From an uncultured bacterium (GTDB taxonomy: Bacteria > Bacillota > Clostridia > Lachnospirales > Lachnospiraceae): DNA of 53,358 nt. The position numbers and the translations under genes were made by a program. Position 1 is the first letter of the stretch. Each line of letters starts with the position of its first letter. Location of the stretch: NCBI GenBank assembly GCA_905214875.1, contig CAJMNR010000029.1, positions 1 to 53,358 of the forward strand, read 5' to 3'. The notes beneath the pieces were generated by a model. It made no database searches and was not told the DNA's origin. It saw nothing but the letters and a program-made list of their open reading frames with translations. Below, piece by piece: positions 24,127 to 32,425 of this stretch.

Positions 24127-24939
24127 ATGAGAATAGCGATCATATCGGATTTACATGTCGATATCAATCAGAATCATAAGGTAGTGGAGGCGTTAATTGC
24201 CCTTTGTAAGAAGAAAGAAGCAGAATTGTTGTTAATCGCGGGAGACATCAGCGAGCAGGTGGATGTTACGATTGCAACGATACAGTCACTAAAAACTGCA
24301 CTTGGAATTGACGTTTACTATGTGCCGGGCAATCATGATATGTGGAATAAGCATGATTCTAATCTAAGGACGGATGATATATATAAATTGTACAGTGAGG
24401 ATGAGTTCTGCCTAGCATCCGGAAGTAAGCAGATAACAAACGACACGACATTAATTGGAGACATCGGCTGGTATGACTATTCCTTTGGATATGGAAAGTA
24501 TGCCAAAGAAGAGTTTGATAAAATGACCCATATGGGGAGAACATGGCAGGATTTATATTACAATGACTGGACGAGGGACAATCAGGCGAGGTGCGAGGAA
24601 TTTGTAAGAAAGCTTGAGAAACAGCTAAAAGACTGCAAGACGAAGAATAAAATCGTGATGACTCATATGGTACCAATTCCTGAACTTACGGTGCAAGAGG
24701 CAAACGAGCTGTGGTACTATTTTAATGCATTTATCGGAACGGATAAGCTTCACAAACTCTATCAAACATATGGGGTGAACTATGGAATCTGTGGCCATAT
24801 CCATTATCGGAAGCAGCTTAAGAAAGATGGGACGACCTATATCTGTCCATGCTTAAATTACGATACGGAATGGCTTGGTGAAGAGAAAGAGGTAGCAAAA
24901 GAGCTAGAGGAGGCAATGGTTTTACTGGACGTTTGTTAA
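24127..24939 (+). CDS. Metallophosphoesterase (calcineurin-like)
   Basis: A 270-residue di-metal phosphoesterase. The five family motifs are visible in order: ISDLHVD near residue 8, IAGDISE near 45, VPGNHDMW near 75, MTHMVP near 183 and GICGHIHYR near 226. It acts on phosphomonoesters, phosphodiesters or nucleotides; the substrate is unknown. The start at 24127 is preferred because GGAAAGG lies nine bases ahead; an in-frame ATG at 24106 overlaps that site. The alpha/beta hydrolase gene follows 13 bases after the stop, so they form a short operon. Confidence 0.9.
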   Translation: MRIAIISDLHVDINQNHKVVEALIALCKKKEAELLLIAGDISEQVDVTIATIQSLKTALGIDVYYVPGNHDMWNKHDSNLRTDDIYKLYSEDEFCLASGSKQITNDTTLIGDIGWYDYSFGYGKYAKEEFDKMTHMGRTWQDLYYNDWTRDNQARCEEFVRKLEKQLKDCKTKNKIVMTHMVPIPELTVQEANELWYYFNAFIGTDKLHKLYQTYGVNYGICGHIHYRKQLKKDGTTYICPCLNYDTEWLGEEKEVAKELEEAMVLLDVC

Positions 24940-24952
24940 GAGGTGAAACAAT

Positions 24953-25915
24953 ATGAAGAAAAGGAGAAAACATAAGAAACGGTATTATCTGTTTATGGTG
25001 CTTATAGTTGTACTGATTACAGGGGCAGTATGGCAACGGTGCATGCTAAAGAAGGAAGCTAGTACGTATACGCCAGTAGGAACCATGGTAACAGTGAATT
25101 CGCATGATATGCATGTTTATGTGAAGGGAACTGGAATCACGTCTTATGTATTTCTTGCAGGTTCTGGCACACCTTCGTCCTATACCGATTTTTATCAATT
25201 ACAAAATGAATTTAGTCAATATGGGAAGACTATCTCCTATGATCATGATGGTTTTGGTTGGAGTGATGCGACTAGTGAATCCCATACGGTGGACCGTTTA
25301 GCAGAGGAGCTTTCTGTCATTCTAGATACGGTTAAGGCAGGGGAAAACTGTATTTTGGTATGTCATTCCCTAGCTTCTTTAGAGGCCATAAGATTTGCGC
25401 AGCTTTATCCTGAGAAAGTGAATGGAATCGTATTTTTAGATAGTGGAAGTCCGGAATTCTATAGCAAGGATTCTGAAATAACATCCATACTGATTAATCG
25501 CGCATGTGCGGTAGGGCGTGTAACGGGGCTCAATCGACTTCTTGTAAATATCGGTGTAAGTCTACCGTTTGTTGGCGAAAGTGCTAGAATTGCAGGCTTG
25601 CCGGAAGAGGTAAGAAAGATTGAAAGGGCAATGTATAATCGTTATTTGGGAAATAATAAGAATCTCGATTTGCTTACCTGGATCAATGAGAATGCGTTTT
25701 CCGTCTTAGAAGGGGAAAGGCTTACTAATCTTCCAATCCTTGTTCTTTCTTCAGAGAGCGGAACCAAATGGGAGGAGGTCCAAAAGGAATTATGTGCATG
25801 GTCTAAGGTAGGAAAGCAGAGTACGCTTGAAGGTGCCGGCCACTATATCCATTGGACCAATCAAAAAGAAGTCATAGAAGCAATCCATCAATTTATAAAA
25901 GAATATAAGTTGTGA
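24953..25915 (+). CDS. Membrane-anchored alpha/beta hydrolase
   Basis: A 320-residue protein with an N-terminal basic stretch (KKRRKHKKRYY) and one hydrophobic segment (residues about 11-28) that anchors or exports it; the body is predicted outside. The fold is clear: SYVFLAGSGTPSSYTDFYQL for the oxyanion region, SYDHDGFGWSD, then nucleophile elbow ILVCHSLASLEAIRFAQLYP near residues 137-156, and GAGHYIHWTN for the catalytic His. The elbow reads CHSLA, so both usual glycines of GxSxG are replaced, which is unusual but occurs in the family. GAGGTG precedes the ATG. It is probably co-transcribed with the phosphoesterase. Substrate unknown. Confidence 0.86.
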   Translation: MKKRRKHKKRYYLFMVLIVVLITGAVWQRCMLKKEASTYTPVGTMVTVNSHDMHVYVKGTGITSYVFLAGSGTPSSYTDFYQLQNEFSQYGKTISYDHDGFGWSDATSESHTVDRLAEELSVILDTVKAGENCILVCHSLASLEAIRFAQLYPEKVNGIVFLDSGSPEFYSKDSEITSILINRACAVGRVTGLNRLLVNIGVSLPFVGESARIAGLPEEVRKIERAMYNRYLGNNKNLDLLTWINENAFSVLEGERLTNLPILVLSSESGTKWEEVQKELCAWSKVGKQSTLEGAGHYIHWTNQKEVIEAIHQFIKEYKL

Positions 25916-25939
25916 ATTAAAAAGCGCTATTCGGATTCC

Positions 25940-25967
25940 TTGACAAATGGCGCCTTAGTAATATAGT
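25940..25967 (+). promoter_or_regulatory. Sigma-A promoter of C_GCAxxG_C_C gene
   Basis: TTGACA at 25940-25945, 16-base spacer, TATAGT at 25962-25967. A near-consensus promoter 37 bases before the gene. Confidence 0.7.
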
Positions 25968-26003
25968 ATCTGTCTTAGAAGACAGGAAAGTAGAGGTTCA
26001 CAT

Positions 26004-26408
26004 ATGAGTAAATTTCTTAAAAGAGCAGAAGAATTACGAGCAATTAAGGAGCCACACTACAATTGTGCACAAGCTGTCATGATCCCATATGCAGAAGAGA
26101 TGGGAATCAGCGAAGAAGCTGCGAATAAAGTAGCAGCCAACTTTGGAAGCGGAATGAAGATGGCAGCAACTTGTGGTTCTATTTCGGGCGGATTAATGGT
26201 ATTAGGTATGTTTGGAGTGGATGATGCGCATACAATCAGTGACTATTATAAGAGATTAAAGGAAAACCATGAGGGGCATTTAGATTGTGCAGATTTATTA
26301 CGCATAAATAAGGAACAAGGAAGACAAAAGAAAGAGCATTGTGATGATATGGTCTATGAATGCGTTACTCTTGTAGAGACAATCTTAAAAGAGCAAGGAA
26401 AGCTTTAA
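26004..26408 (+). CDS. C_GCAxxG_C_C family protein
   Basis: A 134-residue cytoplasmic protein with the conserved cysteine framework that names the family: YNCAQAVM near residue 19, then AATCGSISGGLMVLGMFG near residue 50, LDCADLL near 93, and the final EHCDDMVYECV. The family is common in anaerobes and thought to be redox- or metal-related because of the invariant cysteines; no biochemical role is settled. GTAGAGG precedes the ATG, and a good promoter stands directly upstream. It is a monocistronic unit convergent with the CAP-domain gene. Confidence 0.88.
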   Translation: MSKFLKRAEELRAIKEPHYNCAQAVMIPYAEEMGISEEAANKVAANFGSGMKMAATCGSISGGLMVLGMFGVDDAHTISDYYKRLKENHEGHLDCADLLRINKEQGRQKKEHCDDMVYECVTLVETILKEQGKL

Positions 26409-26461
26409 GAGCCATATAAGAACACAATCAGCATAGAAAGTAGCAAAAGACAGAGATAACG

Positions 26462-26492
26462 ATGAAAAAAGGATGGACTTAAATCCATCCTT
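26462..26492 (-). terminator. Terminator of the CAP-domain gene
   Basis: AAGGATGGA at 26469-26477 pairs with TCCATCCTT at 26484-26492. On the minus strand the stem is followed by TTTTTT, so it ends the leftward CAP gene. Confidence 0.75.
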
Positions 26493-26539
26493 AAATTATG
26501 CGCTTACAGTAATGCTTGTGATACCTTGGCTTATAGATC

Positions 26540-27685
26540 TTATTTTTTATAGATTTTGAATGTAATAGTCTTGGTTCCTTTGAAATTACCTTTTCCCTTT
26601 ATTGTGATTGTGGCAATTCCAGGCTTTTTATTATTCTTATAGCTGATTGTATAGTCTTTATTTTTAATTAGCTTTGTGGAGCCATACTTCACCGTTACAT
26701 TTGGCTTGATTGCCTTTCCGGTGTAAGCTTTTTTACTTACTTTGCTGTATGTAAGCTTTGCAACGGATCTGGCATTGATTTTGAATGTTTTTTTGATCGT
26801 TCCTGTATAATTGCCTTTTCCCTTAATCGTGATTGTAGCTGTTCCGACTTTCTTGTTGTCTTTATAAGAAATAGTATAGTCTTTTCCGGCTTTTAAAGTG
26901 GAAGAACCGTAAGTAACCTTTACATTTGGCTTGATTGCTTTTCCAGTATAGGTTTGGGCTTTCACTGCACTGATTTTGGCTTTGGATAGCTTTTTTGTTG
27001 TCGGATTAGTGACTGTGATGGTAAAGGTTGTCTTGAGATTTCCAGCAGTTACAGTAACTGTCTGTTTGCCTACTTTATTGGCGTTATATCCCTTGGTCAT
27101 TTCCTTGATTAGTGGCATATAGCTTGTACCATGGAGATCACATTTTTTAGTAACAGTAAGACCTAAAGATTCTAGTGATTTTCCTTTCGTAATGGTTAAG
27201 TTTTTGGTGCCTGAAACAGAAATGGAATCAGAGGAGCATCCGCCTACAAAGAGCTGTACCCAATTGTATCCGCTCTTGGTATATCCTACGCCCATATGGC
27301 TATAACTGCCTAGTATATTTGCTTTATGTCCCGGGCTGTTCATCCAACCATTCACAACAGAGCTTGCACTGAAATAACCCATTGCAATATTTTCACCTGC
27401 GGAATAATAAGTAATGTTTAATGGGGGAAGAACCGAAAAGCAAGAACTTCCATTAGGTCTTGTATGAGAAAAATAAGTTGTTAGCTCTTTTGCTCGAATG
27501 TCACAAGCTTTTTGCAGCTTGTCCGTTGAGGTAAGTGGTTCAAGTCCTTGTTTCATTCGTTCTTTGTTTGTAAGTTTCAATGTTTCCCATTCGTTTGCAT
27601 TGCACGTATGTGCAGAAACTGTTGTGCCTGAACATACGAAGCACATGATTAGGAGAACGAACAGGAGAAGATTCGATCGTTTCAT
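26540..27685 (-). CDS. Secreted CAP/SCP-domain protein with two C-terminal repeats
   Basis: A 381-residue exported protein. Residues 1-25 are a signal peptide (KRSNLLLFVLLIMCFVCSG, cleavage near VSAH). Residues about 33-150 are a CAP domain (LTNKERMKQGLEPLTSTDKL, then YFSHTRPNGSSCFSVL, AGENIAMGY, GWMNSPGHKANIL and HMGVGYTKSGYNWVQLF). A bacterial Ig-like segment follows (about 155-225). Then two tandem repeats of roughly 65 residues each, built on YTGKAIKPNVKVTYGS, KDYTISYKDNKKVGTATI and IKGKGNYTGT. Basic residues suggest cell-wall binding. The start at 27685 (ACGGAGG ahead) is preferred over 27757. CAP proteins bind or cleave surface ligands; the exact role is unknown. Confidence 0.9.
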   Translation of the reverse strand: MKRSNLLLFVLLIMCFVCSGTTVSAHTCNANEWETLKLTNKERMKQGLEPLTSTDKLQKACDIRAKELTTYFSHTRPNGSSCFSVLPPLNITYYSAGENIAMGYFSASSVVNGWMNSPGHKANILGSYSHMGVGYTKSGYNWVQLFVGGCSSDSISVSGTKNLTITKGKSLESLGLTVTKKCDLHGTSYMPLIKEMTKGYNANKVGKQTVTVTAGNLKTTFTITVTNPTTKKLSKAKISAVKAQTYTGKAIKPNVKVTYGSSTLKAGKDYTISYKDNKKVGTATITIKGKGNYTGTIKKTFKINARSVAKLTYSKVSKKAYTGKAIKPNVTVKYGSTKLIKNKDYTISYKNNKKPGIATITIKGKGNFKGTKTITFKIYKK

Positions 27686-27869
27686 TAAAAATCCTCCGTC
27701 TTTAGTAAGTTTAAGTTCAAAGAATAGTATAAAGCATCTGGAAAAATATTGGAACATATTTTAATTTGATTGTACATAGAGAAAAGGTATCAACTGAGAG
27801 TTGAATTGTTAAAAATAGAGTAGATTGTATACAACTTCACTTTGGAGTAAGATACAAACATAAGTTGAA

Positions 27870-27881
27870 TATAACGTTATA
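27870..27881. promoter_or_regulatory. Possible operator palindrome before XRE gene
   Basis: TATAACGTTATA is a perfect 12-bp palindrome, 23 bases ahead of the XRE regulator start and able to overlap its -10. A candidate self-binding site. Confidence 0.4.
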
Positions 27882-27904
27882 ACAAGCTTATATGGAGAGG
27901 ATAA

Positions 27905-28735
27905 ATGAAAGAGAATATGGTAGGAAATCAAATTCATCATTTGAGAAAAGTTCATAAGGTTACACAGGAGGAGTTGGCAAAAGTGCTAGGCGTGACAACG
28001 CAAGCTGTTTCAAAATGGGAAAATGGCGGAATGCCAGATGCAATGCTTCTTCCAGCCATTGCTGATTTTTTTAACGTGACCATCGATACGCTTTACGGGA
28101 AACAAGAGGAAAGTAAGCAAACAATTTCAGAAACAATTGTTAAGGGACTCAGAAACTTACCAAAAGAAGAACGGATAAAAAAGGCATATGAATATTGTTG
28201 GAGCATACAGGTAGGAATCTGTGGTGAAATTGTGGATCAGATGGTAGGAGAAAAGCTTCCAAGCATCCCAATGGAAAAAGAGTATTATTCACGCATCTTA
28301 ACGGATGAAGGAATGGTCGCAATGAAATTAGGAGAGGAGCAGTATTTCTTTTTATTGCCTGAAACTGAACAAAGAAAGGAATCTTTGCTTGCAGATGTAG
28401 ATCAGTATTGCAACTTATTTCGCATGTTATCAAATCCAGATTGTATGAAAGCGATACTTTTTCTATACAGCAGAAATAAGAGCGGTTTTACTAATCAAGT
28501 ATTGGAACATAAATTACACTTTGGCAAAGAGAAAGCCCAAAAGATCATTGATATGCTTCTTGAACAGGAGCTTTTACAATGCATCGAAGTGGAAACACAA
28601 ACAGGTATGCTAAAGACATATCAGTTAAAAGAAAACAGTGCGATCCTACCGTTTTTATTATTTGCAAAAGAATTAATCAAAGAACCGGAATATATGTATT
28701 TGCAGTTAGAAGAGCGTAACAAGCCATTTATTTAG
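27905..28735 (+). CDS. XRE family regulator with second winged-helix-like domain
   Basis: A 276-residue regulator. Residues about 8-65 are a Cro/C1 helix-turn-helix (HHLRKVHKVTQEELAKVLGV, then TTQAVSKWENGGMPDAMLLP). Residues about 65-170 are a linker domain. Residues about 170-265 resemble an ArsR-like winged helix (LSNPDCMKAILFLYSRNKSG, then AQKIIDMLLEQELLQCIEVE). It may therefore bind DNA at two points or respond to a ligand. TGGAGAGG precedes the ATG. Its last bases contain the AGGAGGTG site of the next frame at 28749, so the two are translationally coupled. Confidence 0.87.
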   Translation: MKENMVGNQIHHLRKVHKVTQEELAKVLGVTTQAVSKWENGGMPDAMLLPAIADFFNVTIDTLYGKQEESKQTISETIVKGLRNLPKEERIKKAYEYCWSIQVGICGEIVDQMVGEKLPSIPMEKEYYSRILTDEGMVAMKLGEEQYFFLLPETEQRKESLLADVDQYCNLFRMLSNPDCMKAILFLYSRNKSGFTNQVLEHKLHFGKEKAQKIIDMLLEQELLQCIEVETQTGMLKTYQLKENSAILPFLLFAKELIKEPEYMYLQLEERNKPFI

Positions 28736-28748
28736 GAGGTGAAGCCTT

Positions 28749-28970
28749 ATAAAAAAATATAAAATCATATTAGATAAGGGTGTACGTGCAGAAGAAATTC
28801 CGAAAAGAGTCATTGCTGACATGAAGAAAAAAGGGCATTCCTGCGTGTATGATAAGTCGACACTTATACCACGCTACTTAGTAGATGAACATCCATTTAC
28901 CTTTCATATCTTAAGTATGGGAAAAGGTATCGTAATAACATTGGTAGGTTGCTCGAACTTCGGGCATTAG
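28749..28970 (+). CDS. 73-residue protein with apparent AUA start, coupled to XRE gene
   Basis: A frame of 73 codons plus stop. A near-perfect GGAGGTG (28735-28741) overlaps the XRE stop and sits seven bases before ATA (28749-28751), followed by KKYKIILDKGVRAEEIPKRV, then KKKGHSCVYDKSTLIPRYLV and ending LVGCSNFGH. Everything expected of a coupled gene is present except that the start codon is AUA. Either AUA is used (rare), or ATG mutated to ATA and the gene is silenced, or translation starts at the internal ATG near 28820. No family was recognised. Confidence 0.55.
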   Translation: MKKYKIILDKGVRAEEIPKRVIADMKKKGHSCVYDKSTLIPRYLVDEHPFTFHILSMGKGIVITLVGCSNFGH

Positions 28971-29025
28971 ATAGAAACTGCGTAATATAATGTAAAGATG
29001 ACCGTAGTAAAGTAGGAGTTGGAAA

Positions 29026-29484
29026 ATGTATACATTTGATTCATCAAGAGTAAATGTGCAGTTTCGAAATGGAGTAACAGCGACAAGACCTGTTGTGGGA
29101 AGAAAGTATACACTGACCCATTCAGATGAGACAGGAGAGCTATTTGTTACAATCGGAACAAAATATGCAGAAGACAAGGTAGGAGCTATGCGGGATGAGG
29201 TTCGGCTTGGATTGGTAAATAAGGACAATGATTTACATTTATTTGGCATGGTCTTAATTTCAGGTGAGGGAATTGATAGAGGGGCAAAGAAGAGAACGGA
29301 AATCTTCTTAAAAGAAATGCCCCTTGCCTTACAAGCAATCCGCTATGCAGACAGCAAACTCTATAAACGCTGGCCAAGACTAGATAAAGTACCAATCCGA
29401 ATTTGGTTTAAATCCAACGAGGAAGAGTACAACAAACTATACGAATTCGGTACCATGTCCGACTATGCAGAACCCAAAGAATAG
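29026..29484 (+). CDS. Staygreen (SGR) family protein
   Basis: A 152-residue protein. The stretch RKYTLTHSDETGELFVTIGT, followed by GAMRDEVRLGLVN, matches the core of the staygreen domain (PF12638), best known from plant chlorophyll breakdown where it removes magnesium. Non-photosynthetic Firmicutes carry homologs whose natural substrate is unknown. The C-terminal part (EMPLALQAIRYADSKLYKRW and later PIRIWFKSN) also fits. AGGAGTTGG precedes the ATG. It stands alone between the XRE pair and a small acidic protein. Family membership is from recall of its motif pattern and should be checked by profile search. Confidence 0.72.
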   Translation: MYTFDSSRVNVQFRNGVTATRPVVGRKYTLTHSDETGELFVTIGTKYAEDKVGAMRDEVRLGLVNKDNDLHLFGMVLISGEGIDRGAKKRTEIFLKEMPLALQAIRYADSKLYKRWPRLDKVPIRIWFKSNEEEYNKLYEFGTMSDYAEPKE

Positions 29485-29583
29485 TAACGCAACTGCCACA
29501 GCCCCACAAAAAAGGTGCATAAGGTAGAAGAAAACGTCAAATTATGTTATTATGATAAAAAAATAAAATAACGAGGAACTAGT

Positions 29584-29838
29584 ATGTTAGACGTAAAACA
29601 AAGAACAATTAAAGTAATCGAAGTAGAAGAAGGATTCGTATTTGAAATCCATGAAGTAGAACTTGAAGGAGAAGAAGTAGTGGAAGTATGGGTATACCAG
29701 AAAGACTACAGCACAAAAATCCATGCATTTAGCATCTTAAAGGCATCGATTGAAAACCCAACGAAACTATATAAACATATTGAAGATCATATGCAAGAAT
29801 ACATTGGTACGTATAAAGAAGAAGTAATGGAAGAATAA
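29584..29838 (+). CDS. Small acidic protein of unknown function
   Basis: An 84-residue, strongly acidic protein (many Glu, ending YKEEVMEE) with a predicted beta-rich first half (TIKVIEVEEGFVFEIHEVEL) and helical second half. GAGGAACT lies ahead of the ATG. It is closely followed by the promoter of the DEAD-box helicase gene. No recognised domain, cysteine cluster or membrane segment. Confidence 0.7.
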   Translation: MLDVKQRTIKVIEVEEGFVFEIHEVELEGEEVVEVWVYQKDYSTKIHAFSILKASIENPTKLYKHIEDHMQEYIGTYKEEVMEE

Positions 29839-29843
29839 AATAA

Positions 29844-29873
29844 TCGACATAAAAATGTATTTTGTGATATAAT
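29844..29873 (+). promoter_or_regulatory. Promoter abutting the DEAD-box helicase start codon
   Basis: TCGACA at 29844-29849, 18-base spacer, TATAAT at 29868-29873 preceded by TGTG (extended -10-like). Transcription would start at about 29880, the same place as the start codon. Confidence 0.55.
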
Positions 29874-29879
29874 GAGCCA

Positions 29880-31238
29880 ATGATGAAATTTAATGAATTA
29901 AACTTAAACAAACAAATTTTAAAAGCAGTAGAAGAATTAAAGTACACAGAGCCTTCCCCAATTCAGGCAAAGACGATTCCTTTGTTATTAGAAGGAAAAG
30001 ATGTACTAGGATGTGCACAGACAGGCAGCGGTAAGACTGCAGCATTTGCACTTCCGATTATTCAAAAATTATCTGAAAAGAAAAGTGAAGAAGTTCGAGC
30101 ATTAGTTATGGCACCTACAAGAGAACTTGCAATCCAGATTACGGATAATTTTAACCAGTATGCAAAATACCTGTCCATTAAGGCAGGAGCAATCTATGGC
30201 GGAGTAAGTCAGGACGATCAAGTAGATATGATGAAAGAAGGCGTGGACGTAATTGTAGCCACTCCAGGACGTCTTCTTGACCTTATGAAGCAAAAGGTAG
30301 TTTGGTTAGACCATATTGAAATCTTTGTATTAGATGAAGCGGATCAAATGCTTGATATGGGATTTATCAATGAGATTAAGAAAATTGCAAGAACGATTCC
30401 AGAAAATCATCAGACAGTGATGTTCAGTGCGACTATGCCAAAGCCAATTGAACGTTTGGCAGATACCATTTTACGTGATCCAGTGACAGTAATGCAGGAT
30501 GCGGTTACGAATACGGTTGATACGGTAAAGCAGTCCGTTTATTTTGTTGACCAAGAAAACAAGCTTGCTCTGTTAACTTCATTAATTAAAAATGGAGAAG
30601 TAAAGAATGCGATTGTATTTACGAATACAAAGCATGCTTCCGAAGAAGTAGCTAAGCATTTATTAAAAGTAGCAGTACGTGCTCGTGCTATTCATGGAGA
30701 TAAGAATCAAAATTCCAGACAAGATGCCTTATTACAATTTAAAAATGGTAAGGTTAAAGTATTAGTTGCAACGGATATTGCAGCAAGAGGAATCGATATC
30801 GCAAAATTATCTCATGTATTTAACTATGACATTCCGGATAATCCAGAAGTATATATCCATCGAATCGGACGTACAGGACGAGCAGGAGAAGAAGGAAAGG
30901 CAGTCAACCTTTGTAATATTGATGATATGGAAAGCTTCCGTTATATCGAGCGTACCATTGGGAAAAAGATCAATATGATGAAATCAGAATGGCCAATGAC
31001 TGTATTTGAAAAGACAAAGAAAGTACCGAAAAAAGTGAAAACTGAAAAAGAAGAAACGGTGCTTGATGTTAAGAAAGTCAAAGACATTTCCTTAAGCGGC
31101 AAACCTGTGAATAAGAAGAAATTCCGTTATGGAGCAAGAAAAGAAAAGCCTGCGTTCGGTAAAGACAAGGCTAGTTCCTATAAAGGAAAAGCAGGAAATC
31201 AAAAAAGAAATAACCGTCGTAACGACAGAAGTAAATAA
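29880..31238 (+). CDS. DEAD-box ATP-dependent RNA helicase
   Basis: A 452-residue RNA helicase that unwinds RNA duplexes in ribosome assembly, cold adaptation or decay. All motifs are present: Q-motif EPSPIQAKTIP, Walker A AQTGSGKT near residue 46, PTREL, TPGR, DEAD (VLDEADQMLDMGF), SAT, and in the second lobe VFTNTK, VATDIAARGIDI and HRIGRTGR. The C-terminal 75 residues are a Lys/Arg-rich tail typical of RNA-binding extensions. ATGs at 29880 and 29883 are adjacent; no ribosome site precedes them, and the promoter predicts a leaderless or nearly leaderless mRNA. A strong terminator follows. Confidence 0.94.
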   Translation: MMKFNELNLNKQILKAVEELKYTEPSPIQAKTIPLLLEGKDVLGCAQTGSGKTAAFALPIIQKLSEKKSEEVRALVMAPTRELAIQITDNFNQYAKYLSIKAGAIYGGVSQDDQVDMMKEGVDVIVATPGRLLDLMKQKVVWLDHIEIFVLDEADQMLDMGFINEIKKIARTIPENHQTVMFSATMPKPIERLADTILRDPVTVMQDAVTNTVDTVKQSVYFVDQENKLALLTSLIKNGEVKNAIVFTNTKHASEEVAKHLLKVAVRARAIHGDKNQNSRQDALLQFKNGKVKVLVATDIAARGIDIAKLSHVFNYDIPDNPEVYIHRIGRTGRAGEEGKAVNLCNIDDMESFRYIERTIGKKINMMKSEWPMTVFEKTKKVPKKVKTEKEETVLDVKKVKDISLSGKPVNKKKFRYGARKEKPAFGKDKASSYKGKAGNQKRNNRRNDRSK

Positions 31239-31242
31239 CAAG

Positions 31243-31282
31243 AAAAATCTTAGTAAAGCTCGACTTTGCTAAGATTTTTTTG
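31243..31282 (+). terminator. Terminator after helicase
   Basis: A 16-base arm at 31243-31258 pairs with 31265-31280 (one mismatch), loop CTCGAC-like, T-run in the distal arm and beyond. Confidence 0.88.
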
Positions 31283-31393
31283 TTTTTCGTAAGCAATGAG
31301 GCAAAATGATGGAAAAAATTCCTAGTAATATAATCCTATTTTTGGAGTATCATAAAACAACAAAAATAAAACAAGGAGAGAATAGGAGATACT

Positions 31394-32218
31394 ATGAGCC
31401 GATACAAGATAGGGCAACTATCTAAGACAATGGGAGTTTCCTCCCATTTACTCAAGCATTATGAAAAATTTGACCTAGTTCGCCCGATTAAAGATGACTC
31501 TACCAATTATAGATATTATACCATTGCACAATGTGCAAGAATCATAGCTAGCCGCAGTTATCGCAATATGGGATTTTCGTTAAAGGATACCTCTACACTG
31601 CTAAATGAAGCAGATTCCAAAGATATAGATTTTACAATTGAACAAAGAATCGAAGAGCTAGATGCACAGATAAGGGAACTGGAATTACAAAAATATTTGG
31701 CCCTTGAGTTTCAAAATGACTGCAAAGTGATGGATCGAAAGTTAGACCAGTGGTTTATTGAAGAGATGGGTACCTTTTATTTTATGGAGCAGACCAACAA
31801 TAAGGAGCTAATTGAGGAGGAAGAAGAGTTAGAGAAAACGATCAATTTGTTAGAGTATGTGCCAATGGCAAAAGCGGCCCTCTTAATTGATGAATCCAGT
31901 TTTCAGGGAAAAGACTTATCTTATCACTGGGGAGTGCTCTTAGAAGAGGAAAAGATAGAGGACGAAGATAGAAGAAAGATTGAGGAGAGTAAGAATATCT
32001 ATAAGGTAAAAGGACAACGCATGTTTGTGACTTACTTAAAAGTGGAGGTCCCATTTATAGATAATTATCGACTAATAAATGAAATAAAAGCCAAATATCT
32101 TCAGTTTGGAGAAAGCTTAACGAGTGATGTCTATGCAAAATTGATAAAGACAGAAACCGTGCAAGACAAGGAATTTCAGTACTTTGCCATTTATATTCCA
32201 ATCAAACCCGTGGGTTAG
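31394..32218 (+). CDS. MerR family transcriptional regulator
   Basis: A 274-residue regulator. Residues 3-70 are the MerR winged helix (KIGQLSKTMGVSSHLLKHYE, then NYRYYTIAQCARIIASRSYR, NMGFSLKDTSTLLNE). A coiled coil covers residues about 75-120. The C-terminal 150 residues are a putative effector-binding domain with no recognised ligand site. AGGAGA precedes the ATG. It stands alone between terminators; the neighbouring flavin reductase gene 200 bases downstream has its own promoter, whose -35/-10 spacing is not of the MerR type, so a link is unproven. Confidence 0.9.
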   Translation: MSRYKIGQLSKTMGVSSHLLKHYEKFDLVRPIKDDSTNYRYYTIAQCARIIASRSYRNMGFSLKDTSTLLNEADSKDIDFTIEQRIEELDAQIRELELQKYLALEFQNDCKVMDRKLDQWFIEEMGTFYFMEQTNNKELIEEEEELEKTINLLEYVPMAKAALLIDESSFQGKDLSYHWGVLLEEEKIEDEDRRKIEESKNIYKVKGQRMFVTYLKVEVPFIDNYRLINEIKAKYLQFGESLTSDVYAKLIKTETVQDKEFQYFAIYIPIKPVG

Positions 32219-32264
32219 GCATGAGTTTTTGGGAAAAAATAGCTTGTTTATAACTTTAACGGGG

Positions 32265-32302
32265 AAAAAGACGTTGTTTAATTACAATAACGTCTTTTTT
32301 TT
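32265..32302 (+). terminator. Terminator after MerR gene
   Basis: AAAAAGACGTTGTT pairs with AATAACGTCTTTTT across a short A/T loop, then a run of T. Confidence 0.82.
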
Positions 32303-32337
32303 GTGTCTAAAATGTGTTCAATTGATACAGAAAAATA

Positions 32338-32366
32338 TTGACTTGAGTGTTAAACGCAACTTTAAA
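32338..32366 (+). promoter_or_regulatory. Promoter of flavin reductase gene
   Basis: TTGACT at 32338-32343, 17-base spacer, TTTAAA at 32361-32366 (TAAAAT two bases on is an alternative). About 60 bases ahead of the gene. Confidence 0.45.
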
Positions 32367-32425
32367 ATTAGACTTGTTAAAAATAAAACGAGTAAAAATA
32401 AGTGATTCGTTGGAGGAATTATACT

